This document shows, in pieces, positions 36,591-45,099 of a stretch of 64,000 nucleotides of DNA. Position 1 is the stretch's first letter; each line of letters starts with the position of its first letter. Made by a program: the position numbers and the translations under genes. The stretch comes from Sedimentibacter hydroxybenzoicus DSM 7310 (GTDB lineage: Bacteria > Bacillota > Clostridia > Tissierellales > Sedimentibacteraceae), in contig NZ_JACBNQ010000001.1 of assembly GCF_013403245.1 (NCBI RefSeq), positions 372,001 through 436,000 of the forward strand. Direction: 5' to 3'. The notes beneath the pieces are model-generated. The model had not been told where the DNA came from. It saw only the letters and a program-made list of their open reading frames with translations, and made no database searches.

Positions 36591-37661
36591 TTACTTAATA
36601 TTTTTTTTATTTTTTATCATTTTTTTGAAACTTTTCATTCCACCGACACTTTTAAACATTTCGTTGAGCTTCTTTTGCTCTATCTGTTTAGAATTCAAGT
36701 TATCGTATCCTAATTCTTTATTAAGCTTAAAATAGCTTGCTAACCTGTCTTCCGACAAAAGTCCGTTTTCAACGGCTTGTTTTACGGCACATCCCGGTTC
36801 CTTGGTGTGAGTGCAATCATTGAATTTGCATTCCTTCGACAGTTCATCGATATCAGAGAATGCTTTTGAAAGGTCGGCGCCTTCTAAGCCAAGCTCTCTC
36901 ATACCCGGCGTATCTATTACAACACCGCCTGAAGGCAATAAAATCAACTCTCTTGATGTAGTGGTATGTCTGCCTCTGTCATCGTTTCTTAAGCCCTGTG
37001 TTTCGAAAATCTCCTCACCTATAAGCTTGTTGATGAGGGTTGTTTTCCCTACACCGGATGAACCGATAAAGGCTATTGTCTTGCCTGCTTCGATATATTT
37101 TTTTACTGATAGAATATCATCATTTAAGCTTGAGGTTACAATTATATCAACACCCAATGCAATATCTTCAAGTTCTTCAATTGCATCATCATAATTACTG
37201 CATATATCAGCCTTTGTAAGAACAATGACCGGCGTTGCGCCGCTATCCCATGCTACACCAAGATACCTTTCCAATCTTCTGCCGTTAAAATCATTATTAA
37301 GCGACATACAGATAAAGACAGTATCTATATTTGAAGCAACAATTTGTTCATTATTGGATGTACCTGCAGCTTTTCTGATAAAAGCACTTTTCCTTGTCAA
37401 GACATGATTTATTATTGCGTTGCCGCCTTCGTTTTCGTCAAACATTACAAAATCGCCTACAGCCGGATAATCTGATATACCTGCGGCATTGTAGCGAAAT
37501 TTTCCTGAAACCTGAGCTCTTAATTCTCCTTTTTCGGAAATTAATTTATATAAACCCTTGTCTTGCGAAACTATTCTTCCTATACTTTGATTTTCGTATA
37601 AAGTTGACTCATTGATAAATCTTTCGTTGAGTCCGTATTCCTTCATATTAATTTTGTTCAA
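36591..37661 (-). CDS. rsgA: Ribosome small-subunit-dependent GTPase A
   Basis: 356 residues. Order: N-terminal OB fold, circularly permuted GTPase (TKAD motif, then GSSGVGKTTLINKL and DTPGMREL), and a C-terminal zinc finger (CKFNDCTHTKEPGC). It helps 30S subunit maturation. A TTG start at 37661 is supported by AGGAGG seven bases upstream; an ATG five codons later lacks a site. A 20-codon ORF with its own ribosome site lies just upstream on the same strand. Not in the usual stp-prkC neighbourhood. Confidence 0.94.
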   Translation of the reverse strand: MNKINMKEYGLNERFINESTLYENQSIGRIVSQDKGLYKLISEKGELRAQVSGKFRYNAAGISDYPAVGDFVMFDENEGGNAIINHVLTRKSAFIRKAAGTSNNEQIVASNIDTVFICMSLNNDFNGRRLERYLGVAWDSGATPVIVLTKADICSNYDDAIEELEDIALGVDIIVTSSLNDDILSVKKYIEAGKTIAFIGSSGVGKTTLINKLIGEEIFETQGLRNDDRGRHTTTSRELILLPSGGVVIDTPGMRELGLEGADLSKAFSDIDELSKECKFNDCTHTKEPGCAVKQAVENGLLSEDRLASYFKLNKELGYDNLNSKQIEQKKLNEMFKSVGGMKSFKKMIKNKKNIK

Positions 37662-37689
37662 TTATTATCCTCCTGAAATTTTGTACTCA

Positions 37690-37752
37690 TCATTGGAGGC
37701 TTTTATTCACCTCCGGGGTTACCGCACTATACATTAATTTATTGTAATTCAT
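37690..37752 (-). CDS. Possible 20-residue leader peptide upstream of rsgA
   Basis: ATG preceded by AAAGGAGTG at proper distance, 20 codons (MNYNKLMYSAVTPEVNKSLQ), stop 28 bases before the rsgA start. The codons include GGAGG...CCTCC, which can form a small hairpin (37694-37713). It could be a translated leader that tunes rsgA expression, or a chance ORF behind a good ribosome site. Confidence 0.4.
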   Translation of the reverse strand: MNYNKLMYSAVTPEVNKSLQ

Positions 37753-38204
37753 AATACAACACTCCTTTCGGTTAATATGTACAATTATTCTACAATATTA
37801 TAAATATAAATACAATTAAAATTTTCTGTTAAATATCTGATTTGGGTTTCAGTCCGCCTCCGGAATGCCTGAATCTATTTTTGAAAAAATATTCAATATA
37901 TTAATTTTTATCAATCAAGAAGGATTCCTTGTTAAGAATTATATTAAGCATATGTAACATATGTCATAAATAAATAATGCTGCTATTGCCTTGAAGCGTT
38001 AAAAGTTCAATATTATCGCAAAGATGTATAATCAGCCTAAGTACAGCTGATTATACTTTCTTCAAATAATATCCATAAACTTGTTACATAATTAACATAG
38101 ACAAAATTCAATAATATTACTATAATATATATGGTAACATAAATTATTGGTCATAAATAATGTTTTGCAATTATCTTTTTTCATGAATCCAATAAGTATG
38201 TTTG

Positions 38205-38241
38205 CAATAAAAGCTTGGGTATTCCTCTCAAGCTTTTATTG
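38205..38241. terminator. Strong hairpin, possible terminator
   Basis: 13-bp perfect stem (CAATAAAAGCTTG and complement) with an 11-base loop. TATAAT at 38245-38250 follows at once, so the hairpin may also mark the promoter region of the Cys-rich protein gene. Confidence 0.5.
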
Positions 38242-38261
38242 TGTTATAATAAATATTATCA

Positions 38262-38340
38262 AGGATACAAAGACTTAGGCCTTTGTCCGATTATGTATTT
38301 ATTGTATCGGTGTGAAGCAAGACGATAAGCGTCTTGCACT
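38262..38340 (+). promoter_or_regulatory. Structured leader before the Cys-rich protein gene
   Basis: Two hairpins: GGA-TA-CAAAG paired with CTTTGTCC (bulged), then GCAAGACG-ATAAG-CGTCTTGC (perfect 8-bp stem). It follows a TATAAT and precedes the ribosome site. It may be an uncharacterised regulatory RNA; it matches no riboswitch I know. Confidence 0.35.
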
Positions 38341-38378
38341 TATGATAGAATATATAAAAAAATTTATAGGAGTATAAG

Positions 38379-38639
38379 TTGAGTACAGAAAATTATAAGT
38401 TTTTTCAAAATAACAAATGCGAGTATTTCCCGTGCCATAAAACAAATGACGAAGAAAATTTCAATTGCCTTTTTTGCTATTGTCCATTATACATGCTGAA
38501 GGATGAATGCGGAGGAAATTATATTAAAAATCATGGAATAAAGGATTGCTCAAATTGCTTAGTTCCTCACTCATCCGGCAGCTATGAAAGAATAATGGCC
38601 AAGATGAAGGAGGTAATTAAAAGAGGAAGCGACTTTTAA
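38379..38639 (+). CDS. Cysteine-rich small-domain protein, probable metal binder
   Basis: 86 residues with nine cysteines (C14, C19, C30, C33, C35 and further ones in KDECGG and DCSNC). It resembles the 'cysteine-rich small domain' family (start NNKCEYFPCHK), presumed to bind metal and often encoded near cobalamin genes. TTG start after TAGGAG. It overlaps the convergent TraX gene by 23 bases at the 3' end. Function unknown. Confidence 0.8.
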   Translation: MSTENYKFFQNNKCEYFPCHKTNDEENFNCLFCYCPLYMLKDECGGNYIKNHGIKDCSNCLVPHSSGSYERIMAKMKEVIKRGSDF

Positions 38640-39279
38640 TTATGTAAAATAACAACAGATGTAATGGATATGCCGCGTAAAAAGACACTTGCAGAAATCT
38701 ATTTTTCGGACCGGGTTTTCCGTTATAAAAATATACAACAGGCAACGCGAGAAGTGAAAATTGCTGAAGTATATATGCGCCCAAATTTGCTGAAGCCATA
38801 ATTAGTCCGATTAATGAAAATCTTTTTAATTTTGTATGTTTTTTTGTATAGTAAAATGATAATATATAAATAATTCCTATTATATTGTAATCTACGGCTA
38901 AGACTATTGCCAATATACAAGATACAGGTATTGCAGCATATTTGACGTATTTTAAATTGATGCTTTTATCGTCGATTATGTAAATAGTCACAAGTCCTAA
39001 AAATAATGTAAAAAATATATTTTGATGAACGAAGCCTATTTCATTAAAGAATGCCAAGTCAAAAGGAATTTCGGAAATAAAAGCAAATATTAATAATCTT
39101 AAAGCATACTTCTTAACATTGGATGTGTTGAAATAACCTTCAACCAATAAAAAGCAATAAATAGGGAAGCTTAATCTTCCTATTATTCTGTAAATATCAA
39201 TTCCGCTTTGGAAGACAGCACCATAGTGGTCAATTATCATAGTGGAAAGAGCAATAATTTTTATAACTAAAGCATTCAT
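38617..39279 (-). CDS. TraX family membrane protein
   Basis: 220 residues, about eight hydrophobic spans. Start ALVIKIIALSTMIIDHYGA and the YRIIGRLSFPIYCFLLVEGY segment are typical of TraX, a membrane family related to acyltransferases and named for F-pilin acetylation. Chromosomal clostridial copies have no known role. No conjugation genes are nearby. Confidence 0.88.
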   Translation of the reverse strand: MNALVIKIIALSTMIIDHYGAVFQSGIDIYRIIGRLSFPIYCFLLVEGYFNTSNVKKYALRLLIFAFISEIPFDLAFFNEIGFVHQNIFFTLFLGLVTIYIIDDKSINLKYVKYAAIPVSCILAIVLAVDYNIIGIIYILSFYYTKKHTKLKRFSLIGLIMASANLGAYILQQFSLLALPVVYFYNGKPGPKNRFLQVSFYAAYPLHLLLFYIIKSRFLF

Positions 39280-39394
39280 AAATTACTCCTGATAAGACAT
39301 GTAATAATTTGATAATCAATTATATAATGGAAATCGCATATCTTCAATAGCTTATATCATAATTTTATGAATATGCGAATATTGTGTGCTTTCT

Positions 39395-39465
39395 GTCATT
39401 CTGAGCGTCAGCGAAGAATCTCAGTTTTTGAAGTCCTGAGATCCATCACTATCGCTCGGGATGAC
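39395..39465. repeat. GTCATTCTGAG-type palindromic repeat (family 3)
   Basis: Begins GTCATTCTGAGCG and ends GGGATGAC, with AAGAATCTCAG and CTGAGATC inside; it can fold into a long imperfect hairpin. Translation through it would add a false N-terminus to the next gene. Confidence 0.8.
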
Positions 39466-39510
39466 AAATCGTTACGAATAGTAAAAAAGAAAAGAGAGGT
39501 AGTCAGTTAT

Positions 39511-40059
39511 ATGTTAAAGGAATTTAGAGGCAGAATGCCTGTAATAAGCGAAAAATCATACATAGCAGAGGGAGCACAGTTAGTAGGTGACGTAGTAATG
39601 GAAGAATACAGCAGTGTATGGCACAATGTAGTTGCAAGAGGAGATATTAATAAAATTCACATAGGTAAATATACAAACATTCAGGATAACTCTGTTCTGC
39701 ATGTTGAGGATAAAAAAGATGTTTTTATCGGTGACTATGTGACGGTTGGGCATGGTGCCATACTTCATGGGTGTGAAGTAGGAGATCACTGCTTGGTTGG
39801 TATGGGAGCCATTGTCTTAAGCGGAGCAAAAATAGGCAGAGGCAGTATAATTGCAGCAGGTGCATTGATAAAAGAAAATGATGTGATACCACCACATTCT
39901 TTGGTTGTTGGAATGCCGGGAAAGGTGGTAAAGCAGCTTTCGGAAGATGTCAGCAAAATGCATGCACAGGCAGTTAAATATAAGACTTTGTGGACACAAC
40001 TTTACGGTATTTTACCAAACGCCGGCGGTGAAGTATACAATAATGAAGAAATAGTATAA
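39511..40059 (+). CDS. Gamma-carbonic-anhydrase-like hexapeptide protein
   Basis: 182 residues from the ATG at 39511 (AGAGAGGT upstream). The frame is open further upstream, but that part is a repeat element. Left-handed beta-helix hexapeptide repeats run through most of it, and the three metal-ligand histidines are present (VLHVED, VGHGAILHG). Close to the YrdA/PaaY/CaiE group. It could hydrate CO2 or hydrolyse thioesters; many bacterial members lack proven activity. Confidence 0.9.
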   Translation: MLKEFRGRMPVISEKSYIAEGAQLVGDVVMEEYSSVWHNVVARGDINKIHIGKYTNIQDNSVLHVEDKKDVFIGDYVTVGHGAILHGCEVGDHCLVGMGAIVLSGAKIGRGSIIAAGALIKENDVIPPHSLVVGMPGKVVKQLSEDVSKMHAQAVKYKTLWTQLYGILPNAGGEVYNNEEIV

Positions 40060-40120
40060 TTTTTAATGAATTTGGCCTTTTCAGGCAATACTAACAGCAA
40101 TAGTATTGATGGGAGGCAGC

Positions 40121-40429
40121 ATGCAGGAATTATTTTTAAAAACAGAAGATGGGTTAATACCTTTAGATGAAGAAATTATTAAAAAATATAATTTAAAAGC
40201 AGGAAGGATTTCACCGTTCAGCAGGTTTTGGGTAGTGGATAAAAGCGGAAATATTGCGAAGGATTCATTAACGAATTTATATGAAGGAACATCAAGTCCG
40301 ACTCCGGAAGAGATGCCTAGGGGAGAAGGGTTGGAGGATGATGAAATTGTAGAATTCGAAGAAACCGGTGCAATATTATCTCAATCGGAAATAATAGATT
40401 TTTCCGGATGGATGAATTCCGGACGTTAA
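40121..40429 (+). CDS. Small acidic hypothetical protein
   Basis: 102 residues from the ATG at 40121, four bases after GGGAGG. No family recognised. No signal peptide or membrane span. An acidic, Pro/Glu-rich segment (~55-85) suggests a disordered tail. It lies 61 bases after the carbonic-anhydrase-like gene and may be co-transcribed with it. Confidence 0.6.
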   Translation: MQELFLKTEDGLIPLDEEIIKKYNLKAGRISPFSRFWVVDKSGNIAKDSLTNLYEGTSSPTPEEMPRGEGLEDDEIVEFEETGAILSQSEIIDFSGWMNSGR

Positions 40430-40470
40430 AACTCAGGTTACTGCAAAAATAAATTTCATATTCTATCATT

Positions 40471-40663
40471 CTGAGAGCACTTAGGTGCTCTCAGGCTGCT
40501 GAAAAAGTCCCCCTGCGTCGTTGCCGTTCAGTCGGTCAATCCTCACGTATGTCTAATACGCTGCGGTTGCCCGTCTTCCGGCGCCTTGCAGGATGAACTT
40601 TTTCAACAGCCTACCATCTTGATGACTTTGTCATCAATCTGAGAGCACTTAGGTGCTCTTTTT
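40471..40663 (+). repeat. Duplicated terminator hairpins flanking repeat copy E
   Basis: The 21-base sequence CTGAGAGCACTTAGGTGCTCT occurs at 40471-40491 and again at 40639-40659. Both copies fold (GAGAGCAC/GTGCTCT), but only the right one is followed by a T run and can terminate. A further hairpin (TGATGACTTTGTCATCA) lies between repeat and right copy. Confidence 0.8.
40492..40612 (+). repeat. MITE-like repeat, copy E
   Basis: Full-length copy of the 122-bp family (CAGGCTGCTGAAAAAGTCC to AACTTTTTCAACAGCCT), lying inside the duplicated terminator. Confidence 0.85.
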
Positions 40664-40699
40664 ACATTTTCAGAAATCATAATATTTTTAAAATATCTC

Positions 40700-40756
40700 T
40701 TGACAATTGAGCGCTCATTCAACTATAATCAATTTAACGATTGAACAACTGTTCAA
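40700..40756 (+). promoter_or_regulatory. Promoter and two operators of the metal-efflux cassette
   Basis: TTGACA (40700) and TATAAT (40724) with an 18-base spacer. The spacer contains TGAGCGCTCA, a perfect palindrome. A second palindrome, TTGAAC-AACT-GTTCAA (40741-40756), lies downstream of the -10. Both fit the style of ArsR/SmtB sites and should bind the regulator encoded next. Confidence 0.75.
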
Positions 40757-40775
40757 CTAATGAAAGGAGGAAAAT

Positions 40776-41132
40776 ATGGATAGAGAAGATATCATTTGTG
40801 ATTGTGATGTATTGCACTCTGATGTAGTGGAAGAAGTGAGAAAGAGGATGCCGAATGAAGATGATCTGTATGATTTAGCGGATTTTTTTAAGGTTTTAGG
40901 CGACAGCACAAGAGTCAGAATCATATGGGCATTGGATGAAAATGAAATGTGTGTATGTGATATAGCAGTTTTGTTAAATATGACAAAGTCGGCAATATCT
41001 CATCAGCTTAAGTCACTTCGGCAAGCGAATTTAGTTAAGTTCAGAAAAGAAGGCAAGGTCGTATATTACTCACTGAAGGACGATCACGTAAAGGCTATAT
41101 TTGAAACAGGTATGGAACATATTAAAGAATAA
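40776..41132 (+). CDS. ArsR/SmtB-family metal-sensing repressor (CadC-like)
   Basis: 118 residues. Winged-helix core with the alpha3 metal motif (ENEMCVCDIA), N-terminal cysteines in CDCD and a C-terminal alpha5 pattern (DDHVKAIFETGMEHIKE) carrying the Asp/His/His/Glu zinc-site residues. It thus has both Cd/Pb-type and Zn-type sites, like CadC. Metal binding should release it from the two operators and induce the efflux ATPase. The ribosome site is AAAGGAGG. Confidence 0.93.
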   Translation: MDREDIICDCDVLHSDVVEEVRKRMPNEDDLYDLADFFKVLGDSTRVRIIWALDENEMCVCDIAVLLNMTKSAISHQLKSLRQANLVKFRKEGKVVYYSLKDDHVKAIFETGMEHIKE

Positions 41133-41161
41133 ATTAAGTTTATATAAATTGGGAGGACGTT

Positions 41162-41383
41162 ATGAAAAAGAAAATTATACTTGAAGGATTAGATTGCGCA
41201 AACTGCGCAGCTAAAATTGAAAATGACATAAATAAGCTTACCGGAGTAGAGAGTGCATCAATTAATTTAATGACAACAAAATTAACCATCGAAGCAGAAG
41301 ACGATAAAATGCAGGATGTAATTGAAACTGCAAGGAAGATTGTAAATAAATACGAGCCGGATGTAATATTCAAGACCGCATAA
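41162..41383 (+). CDS. Stand-alone HMA heavy-metal-binding protein
   Basis: 73 residues with the ferredoxin-like HMA fold and the metal-binding pair in DCANCAAK. It sits where P-type metal ATPases carry their N-terminal HMA domain. It is in the same reading frame as the ATPase that follows, separated by one stop codon and nine bases. It may deliver Cd/Zn to the pump as a separate chain. Confidence 0.88.
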   Translation: MKKKIILEGLDCANCAAKIENDINKLTGVESASINLMTTKLTIEAEDDKMQDVIETARKIVNKYEPDVIFKTA

Positions 41384-41392
41384 GGGGAGAAC

Positions 41393-43225
41393 ATGAAAAA
41401 GTTAATTTATAGATTGATAATAAGCGCTCTGTTTTTTGTATCCGGCTTCATCGCAGAAGGTGAAGTGCTCAAATGGATATTGTTTTTAATAAGTTATGTT
41501 TTAGCAGGCGGAGATGTTGTAAAAAGAGCAATTCGAAATATTTTCAGAGGAAATGTATTTGACGAAAATTTCCTGATGGCAATAGCTTCAATCGGAGCAT
41601 TTTTAATAAATGAAGCTCCCGAGGGTGTGGCTGTTATGCTGTTTTATCAGGTAGGAGAAGCATTCCAGGCTTATGCTGTGGGAGAATCAAGAAAATCCAT
41701 AGCTAATTTAATGAACATTCGCCCCGATTACGCAAATGTAAAGGTGGGAGAGGAATTAGTTAAAAAAGACCCTGACGATGTTATGGTTGGTGACATTATT
41801 GTTATTAAGCCGGGGGAAAAGGTGCCTCTTGACGGTAAGGTTACAGAAGGAGTATCATTGCTGGACACATCTGCGCTGACAGGAGAATCGGTTCCGAGAG
41901 AAGTTATCGCAGGAAGTGACATTTTAAGCGGATTTATTAATGTAAATGGTTTGATAACTGTTGAGGTAACAAAGGAATTCGGAGAATCGACAGTAAGTAA
42001 AATTCTTGATTTAGTGGAGAATGCAAGCAGCAAAAAATCAAAGTCGGAGAGATTTATTACTAAGTTTGCAAGGTATTATACTCCTGCTGTCGTGATAATT
42101 GCCGCTATTCTTGCAATTGTCCCCCCTCTTATAATTGAAGGGGAAATATTTAAGGATTGGATATACAGAAGCTTATCATTTTTAGTTGTTTCCTGCCCTT
42201 GTGCATTGGTTATTTCAGTTCCTTTAAGCTTTTTCGGGGGAATTGGAGGAAGCTCTAAAAAAGGCATCTTGGTAAAGGGAAGCAATTACTTAGAAGCATT
42301 GGCGCAGGCAGAAACTGTTGTCTTTGATAAAACGGGCACTTTAACGAAGGGTGTATTCAACGTCAGAGAAGTAAATGCAAAGGATATAAGTGAGGATGAA
42401 CTTTTGAAATATGCTGCTTATGCCGAAAATTATTCGAATCACCCCATTTCATTATCATTAAAGCGTGCTTATAACAAAGAAATAGTAAATGATATAATTA
42501 AAGATGTTGAAGAAATACCCGGACATGGCGTTTCTGCCGTGGTAGGCGGCAAGAAGATTCTTGCGGGCAATGAAAAATTAATGGTTAAGGAAAATATCGG
42601 TTTTTCAAAAGAGAATATAAGCGGAACCGTTGTGCATGTAGCTATTGACGGTGATTACGCAGGATATATATTGATAGCGGATGAAGTTAAGGAAGATTCC
42701 GCAGCGGCGATTAAAAAGCTTAAAGAATTAAAAATAAAGCAAACAATTATGCTCACCGGTGACAATAAGCAAATTGGAGAAGAAACAGCTAAAGAGCTTG
42801 GAATAGATAAAGTATATACGGAGCTCCTGCCGGTTGACAAAGTGGAAAAAATTGAAGAAATAATTTATAACAACAAAGGAAAGGTTGCATACGTCGGTGA
42901 CGGCATAAATGATGCTCCGGTATTGGCAAGAGCCGATATAGGCATAGCAATGGGTGGATTAGGTTCAGACGCGGCTATAGAAGCAGCTGATATAGTTATA
43001 ATGACGGATGAGCCCTCTAAAATAGCAACAGCAATAAATATCTCAAAAAAGACGTTGAGAATCGCTACTCAAAACATTGTATTCGCAATAGGAATTAAAG
43101 CATTTATTCTTTTATTGAGCGCAGCCGGTTATGCTTCGATGTGGGCTGCGGTATTCGCGGATGTAGGCGTTACCTTTATAGCCGTATTAAATTCTTTCAG
43201 GGCATTAAATGTAAAGAACATTTAA
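41393..43225 (+). CDS. cadA: Heavy-metal (Cd/Zn/Pb) translocating P-type ATPase
   Basis: 610 residues, shorter than usual CadA because the HMA domain is encoded separately. Transmembrane CPC motif (SCPCALVIS), TGES actuator loop, phosphorylation site DKTGTLTKG and hinge GDGINDAPVLA. Exports divalent soft metals at the cost of ATP. The ribosome site GGGGAG lies in the nine bases after the HMA stop. Metal choice among Cd, Zn and Pb is inferred from the CPC motif and CadC-like regulator. Confidence 0.93.
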   Translation: MKKLIYRLIISALFFVSGFIAEGEVLKWILFLISYVLAGGDVVKRAIRNIFRGNVFDENFLMAIASIGAFLINEAPEGVAVMLFYQVGEAFQAYAVGESRKSIANLMNIRPDYANVKVGEELVKKDPDDVMVGDIIVIKPGEKVPLDGKVTEGVSLLDTSALTGESVPREVIAGSDILSGFINVNGLITVEVTKEFGESTVSKILDLVENASSKKSKSERFITKFARYYTPAVVIIAAILAIVPPLIIEGEIFKDWIYRSLSFLVVSCPCALVISVPLSFFGGIGGSSKKGILVKGSNYLEALAQAETVVFDKTGTLTKGVFNVREVNAKDISEDELLKYAAYAENYSNHPISLSLKRAYNKEIVNDIIKDVEEIPGHGVSAVVGGKKILAGNEKLMVKENIGFSKENISGTVVHVAIDGDYAGYILIADEVKEDSAAAIKKLKELKIKQTIMLTGDNKQIGEETAKELGIDKVYTELLPVDKVEKIEEIIYNNKGKVAYVGDGINDAPVLARADIGIAMGGLGSDAAIEAADIVIMTDEPSKIATAINISKKTLRIATQNIVFAIGIKAFILLLSAAGYASMWAAVFADVGVTFIAVLNSFRALNVKNI

Positions 43226-43249
43226 TTTTGCAAACCATACAAAAGTTAT

Positions 43250-43278
43250 TTGAACAATTATATAATTATTGGTATAAT
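43250..43278 (+). promoter_or_regulatory. Vegetative promoter for ptb
   Basis: TTGAAC, 17 bases, TATAAT, about 40 bases before the ptb start. Confidence 0.65.
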
Positions 43279-43316
43279 ATCATTGATTATATGAGATTAA
43301 CTATTGTGGAGGAAGT

Positions 43317-44222
43317 ATGGAATTAAAAAACTTTAAAGAATTAATTGCTAAGGTCCAAAATAACGATACAAAAAAAAGAGTTGCTGTAGCAGCAGCACAT
43401 GACGAACATACCTTAGAAGCAGTATTTAAAGCTGTAAATGATAATTTGGTTGAGCCTGTATTAATAGGCGACAAGGAAAAAATAGTAAAAATGCTTGATA
43501 ATCTTTCTGTTAATTTTGATGAGAATAAAATAATCCATACATCGGATGATACGGAAGCTGCAGAAAAAACCGTTGAATTAATAAATGAAGGCAAAGCTGA
43601 TTTCATTATGAAAGGAAAGCTGCAAACAGCGGATTTATTAAAGGCTGTTGTAAATAAAGAAAAAGGACTGAGGACAGGAAGCGTAATGTCCCATGTGGCA
43701 ATTTTAGAAATTCCTGCCTATCATAAGCTAATAGCTGTTACTGACGGCGGAATGATGATGTATCCTAATCTTGATGAAAAGAAACAAATTATTGAAAATG
43801 TAGTTAATGTATTTTTGGCGATGGGCTATGAATCGCCAAAGGTAGCGGTTTTAGCGGCAGTAGAAACAGTTAACCCCAAAATGCCTGAGGCGGTAGATGC
43901 AGACAATCTCAAAAAAATGAATCAGAACGGTGAAATTAAAAATTGCATCGTTGAAGGACCGATATCTGTTGATTTAACATTTAATAAGGAATCAGCTAAA
44001 ATAAAGGGATATGAAAGTCCTGTAACCGGAGAAGCCGACATATTAATTGCTCCGAATATTACAACAGGCAATATAATGAGCAAGGCATTGCTGGAATTTG
44101 CCAACGGTACGATGGCAGGGATGATAGTCGGTGCAAAAGTGCCTATAGTTTTAACATCAAGAGGAGCAACGACGGAAGAAAAATATTTATCCTTGGTTTT
44201 ATCTGCATCATCCGTTAAATAA
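43317..44222 (+). CDS. ptb: Phosphate butyryltransferase-type acyltransferase
   Basis: 301 residues of the phosphate acetyl/butyryltransferase family, in the shorter Ptb-like class (KADFIMKGKLQTADLLKAVV, SHVAILEIP, DGGMMMYPNL, GPISVDLTF and a C-terminal MIVGAKVPIVLTSRGA). It converts an acyl-CoA plus phosphate to acyl phosphate and CoA, the step before ATP formation by a kinase. No butyrate kinase adjoins it; the divergent acetokinase at 14608 is the only kinase of that type here. The ribosome site is GGAGG. Confidence 0.9.
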   Translation: MELKNFKELIAKVQNNDTKKRVAVAAAHDEHTLEAVFKAVNDNLVEPVLIGDKEKIVKMLDNLSVNFDENKIIHTSDDTEAAEKTVELINEGKADFIMKGKLQTADLLKAVVNKEKGLRTGSVMSHVAILEIPAYHKLIAVTDGGMMMYPNLDEKKQIIENVVNVFLAMGYESPKVAVLAAVETVNPKMPEAVDADNLKKMNQNGEIKNCIVEGPISVDLTFNKESAKIKGYESPVTGEADILIAPNITTGNIMSKALLEFANGTMAGMIVGAKVPIVLTSRGATTEEKYLSLVLSASSVK

Positions 44223-44310
44223 TATTTTATTTAATCACATAAATAAAAACCTTCTCCAATATAAATTATAGTAAAAGATATTTGCTACTGTTTATATTGG
44301 GGGGATTATT

Positions 44311-45093
44311 GTGAATGAAGATCATGAACAGATAAGTGAAACGGTTAAAAGGGTAAAAGATAAATATAATTTTATAGGTCCTCTTCATTTTACTGACTTT
44401 TCAAATTTAAATTCTATTATAAGTATTGGTTATCTTTGCAGCAGATCCTTATGCTATGCAAATAACATCGAGTTTGAAGATGTTTTAGATGAAGAGGAAA
44501 TTAATAATATTTCTGATAAGATTAAGAGATGTACACGGTTTTATTTTGTTGAGAAGAATAATTACAATATTATGAATCGACTGAATATACCCGTGTACCT
44601 TTTGTTTAATGAAGATTTAATTTATAATGACTTAGCAGTCCTTTTCAATGCAGATGCGGTCCTGGAAAATATGGAATTGTTAATTGACGAGCCTGTTCCT
44701 ATAATTAAGCTGAAAAATATAATTTTCAGATGTAATGCAGATTATAAAAGAGCATGCAATTTATTCGGTAAAAACAAATTGTATAAGGTTCAGCCTGAAA
44801 TGTTTTTTCATGACAAGAATTACATTAAGAATTACAATATTGTATACGATAGCCTGCTTCACAAAGATGTGTTTATACTGCATTTCAGCTCCAACATGCC
44901 TGTTAAAAATGACTTGAGACATGAATATAGATTATATGATTTAAATGATAATTTGTTAAGGATTGCAAAGGTGAATTTTCTCGAATCCATCAGTACGGAT
45001 TTTAACGTCGAAATAAGCAATCTGCCTGATTTCCCCGTTAAATTTAAATTTTGGTTTTATGGGATTTTAAGCATAGAAGAAATTATAGGCTGA
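44311..45093 (+). CDS. DarT-like ADP-ribosyltransferase domain protein, orphan
   Basis: 260 residues; GTG start after GGGGGG. Residues ~20-185 resemble DarT/DUF4433 ssDNA ADP-ribosyltransferases: HFTDFSNLNSIISIGYLCSR (compare HxDNL...G.L.SRN), RFYF, a VYLLFNEDLI...FNADA segment, and KVQPEMFFHD where DarT has the catalytic-Glu QAEFLV motif. The NAD-site His of the first motif is Asp here. A ~75-residue beta-rich C-terminal region follows. No DarG-like macrodomain antitoxin is next to it. The assignment rests on motif order seen by eye. Confidence 0.55.
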   Translation: MNEDHEQISETVKRVKDKYNFIGPLHFTDFSNLNSIISIGYLCSRSLCYANNIEFEDVLDEEEINNISDKIKRCTRFYFVEKNNYNIMNRLNIPVYLLFNEDLIYNDLAVLFNADAVLENMELLIDEPVPIIKLKNIIFRCNADYKRACNLFGKNKLYKVQPEMFFHDKNYIKNYNIVYDSLLHKDVFILHFSSNMPVKNDLRHEYRLYDLNDNLLRIAKVNFLESISTDFNVEISNLPDFPVKFKFWFYGILSIEEIIG

Positions 45094-45099
45094 TGAAAA

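Larger units (their letters stand above)
37662..38378. other. 717-bp region without a conventional gene
   Basis: From left to right: a 20-codon ORF before rsgA (37690-37752, minus), AT-rich sequence with a GC-richer patch at 37840-37880 that I cannot identify, a strong 13-bp-stem hairpin (38205-38241), and a structured leader (38262-38340) before the Cys-rich protein gene. No tRNA or known riboswitch was recognised. Confidence 0.6.

Noticed and set aside
37835-37885. GC-richer patch as a small RNA or tRNA remnant
   Set aside because: It folds only imperfectly and shows no tRNA arms or known RNA motif.
38617-39279. TraX as evidence of a conjugative element
   Set aside because: No other transfer gene, integrase or attachment site is nearby; chromosomal TraX genes are common in clostridia.
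39367-39510. N-terminal extension of the carbonic-anhydrase-like protein
   Set aside because: This part translates a GTCATTCTGAG repeat; a good ribosome site precedes the ATG at 39511.
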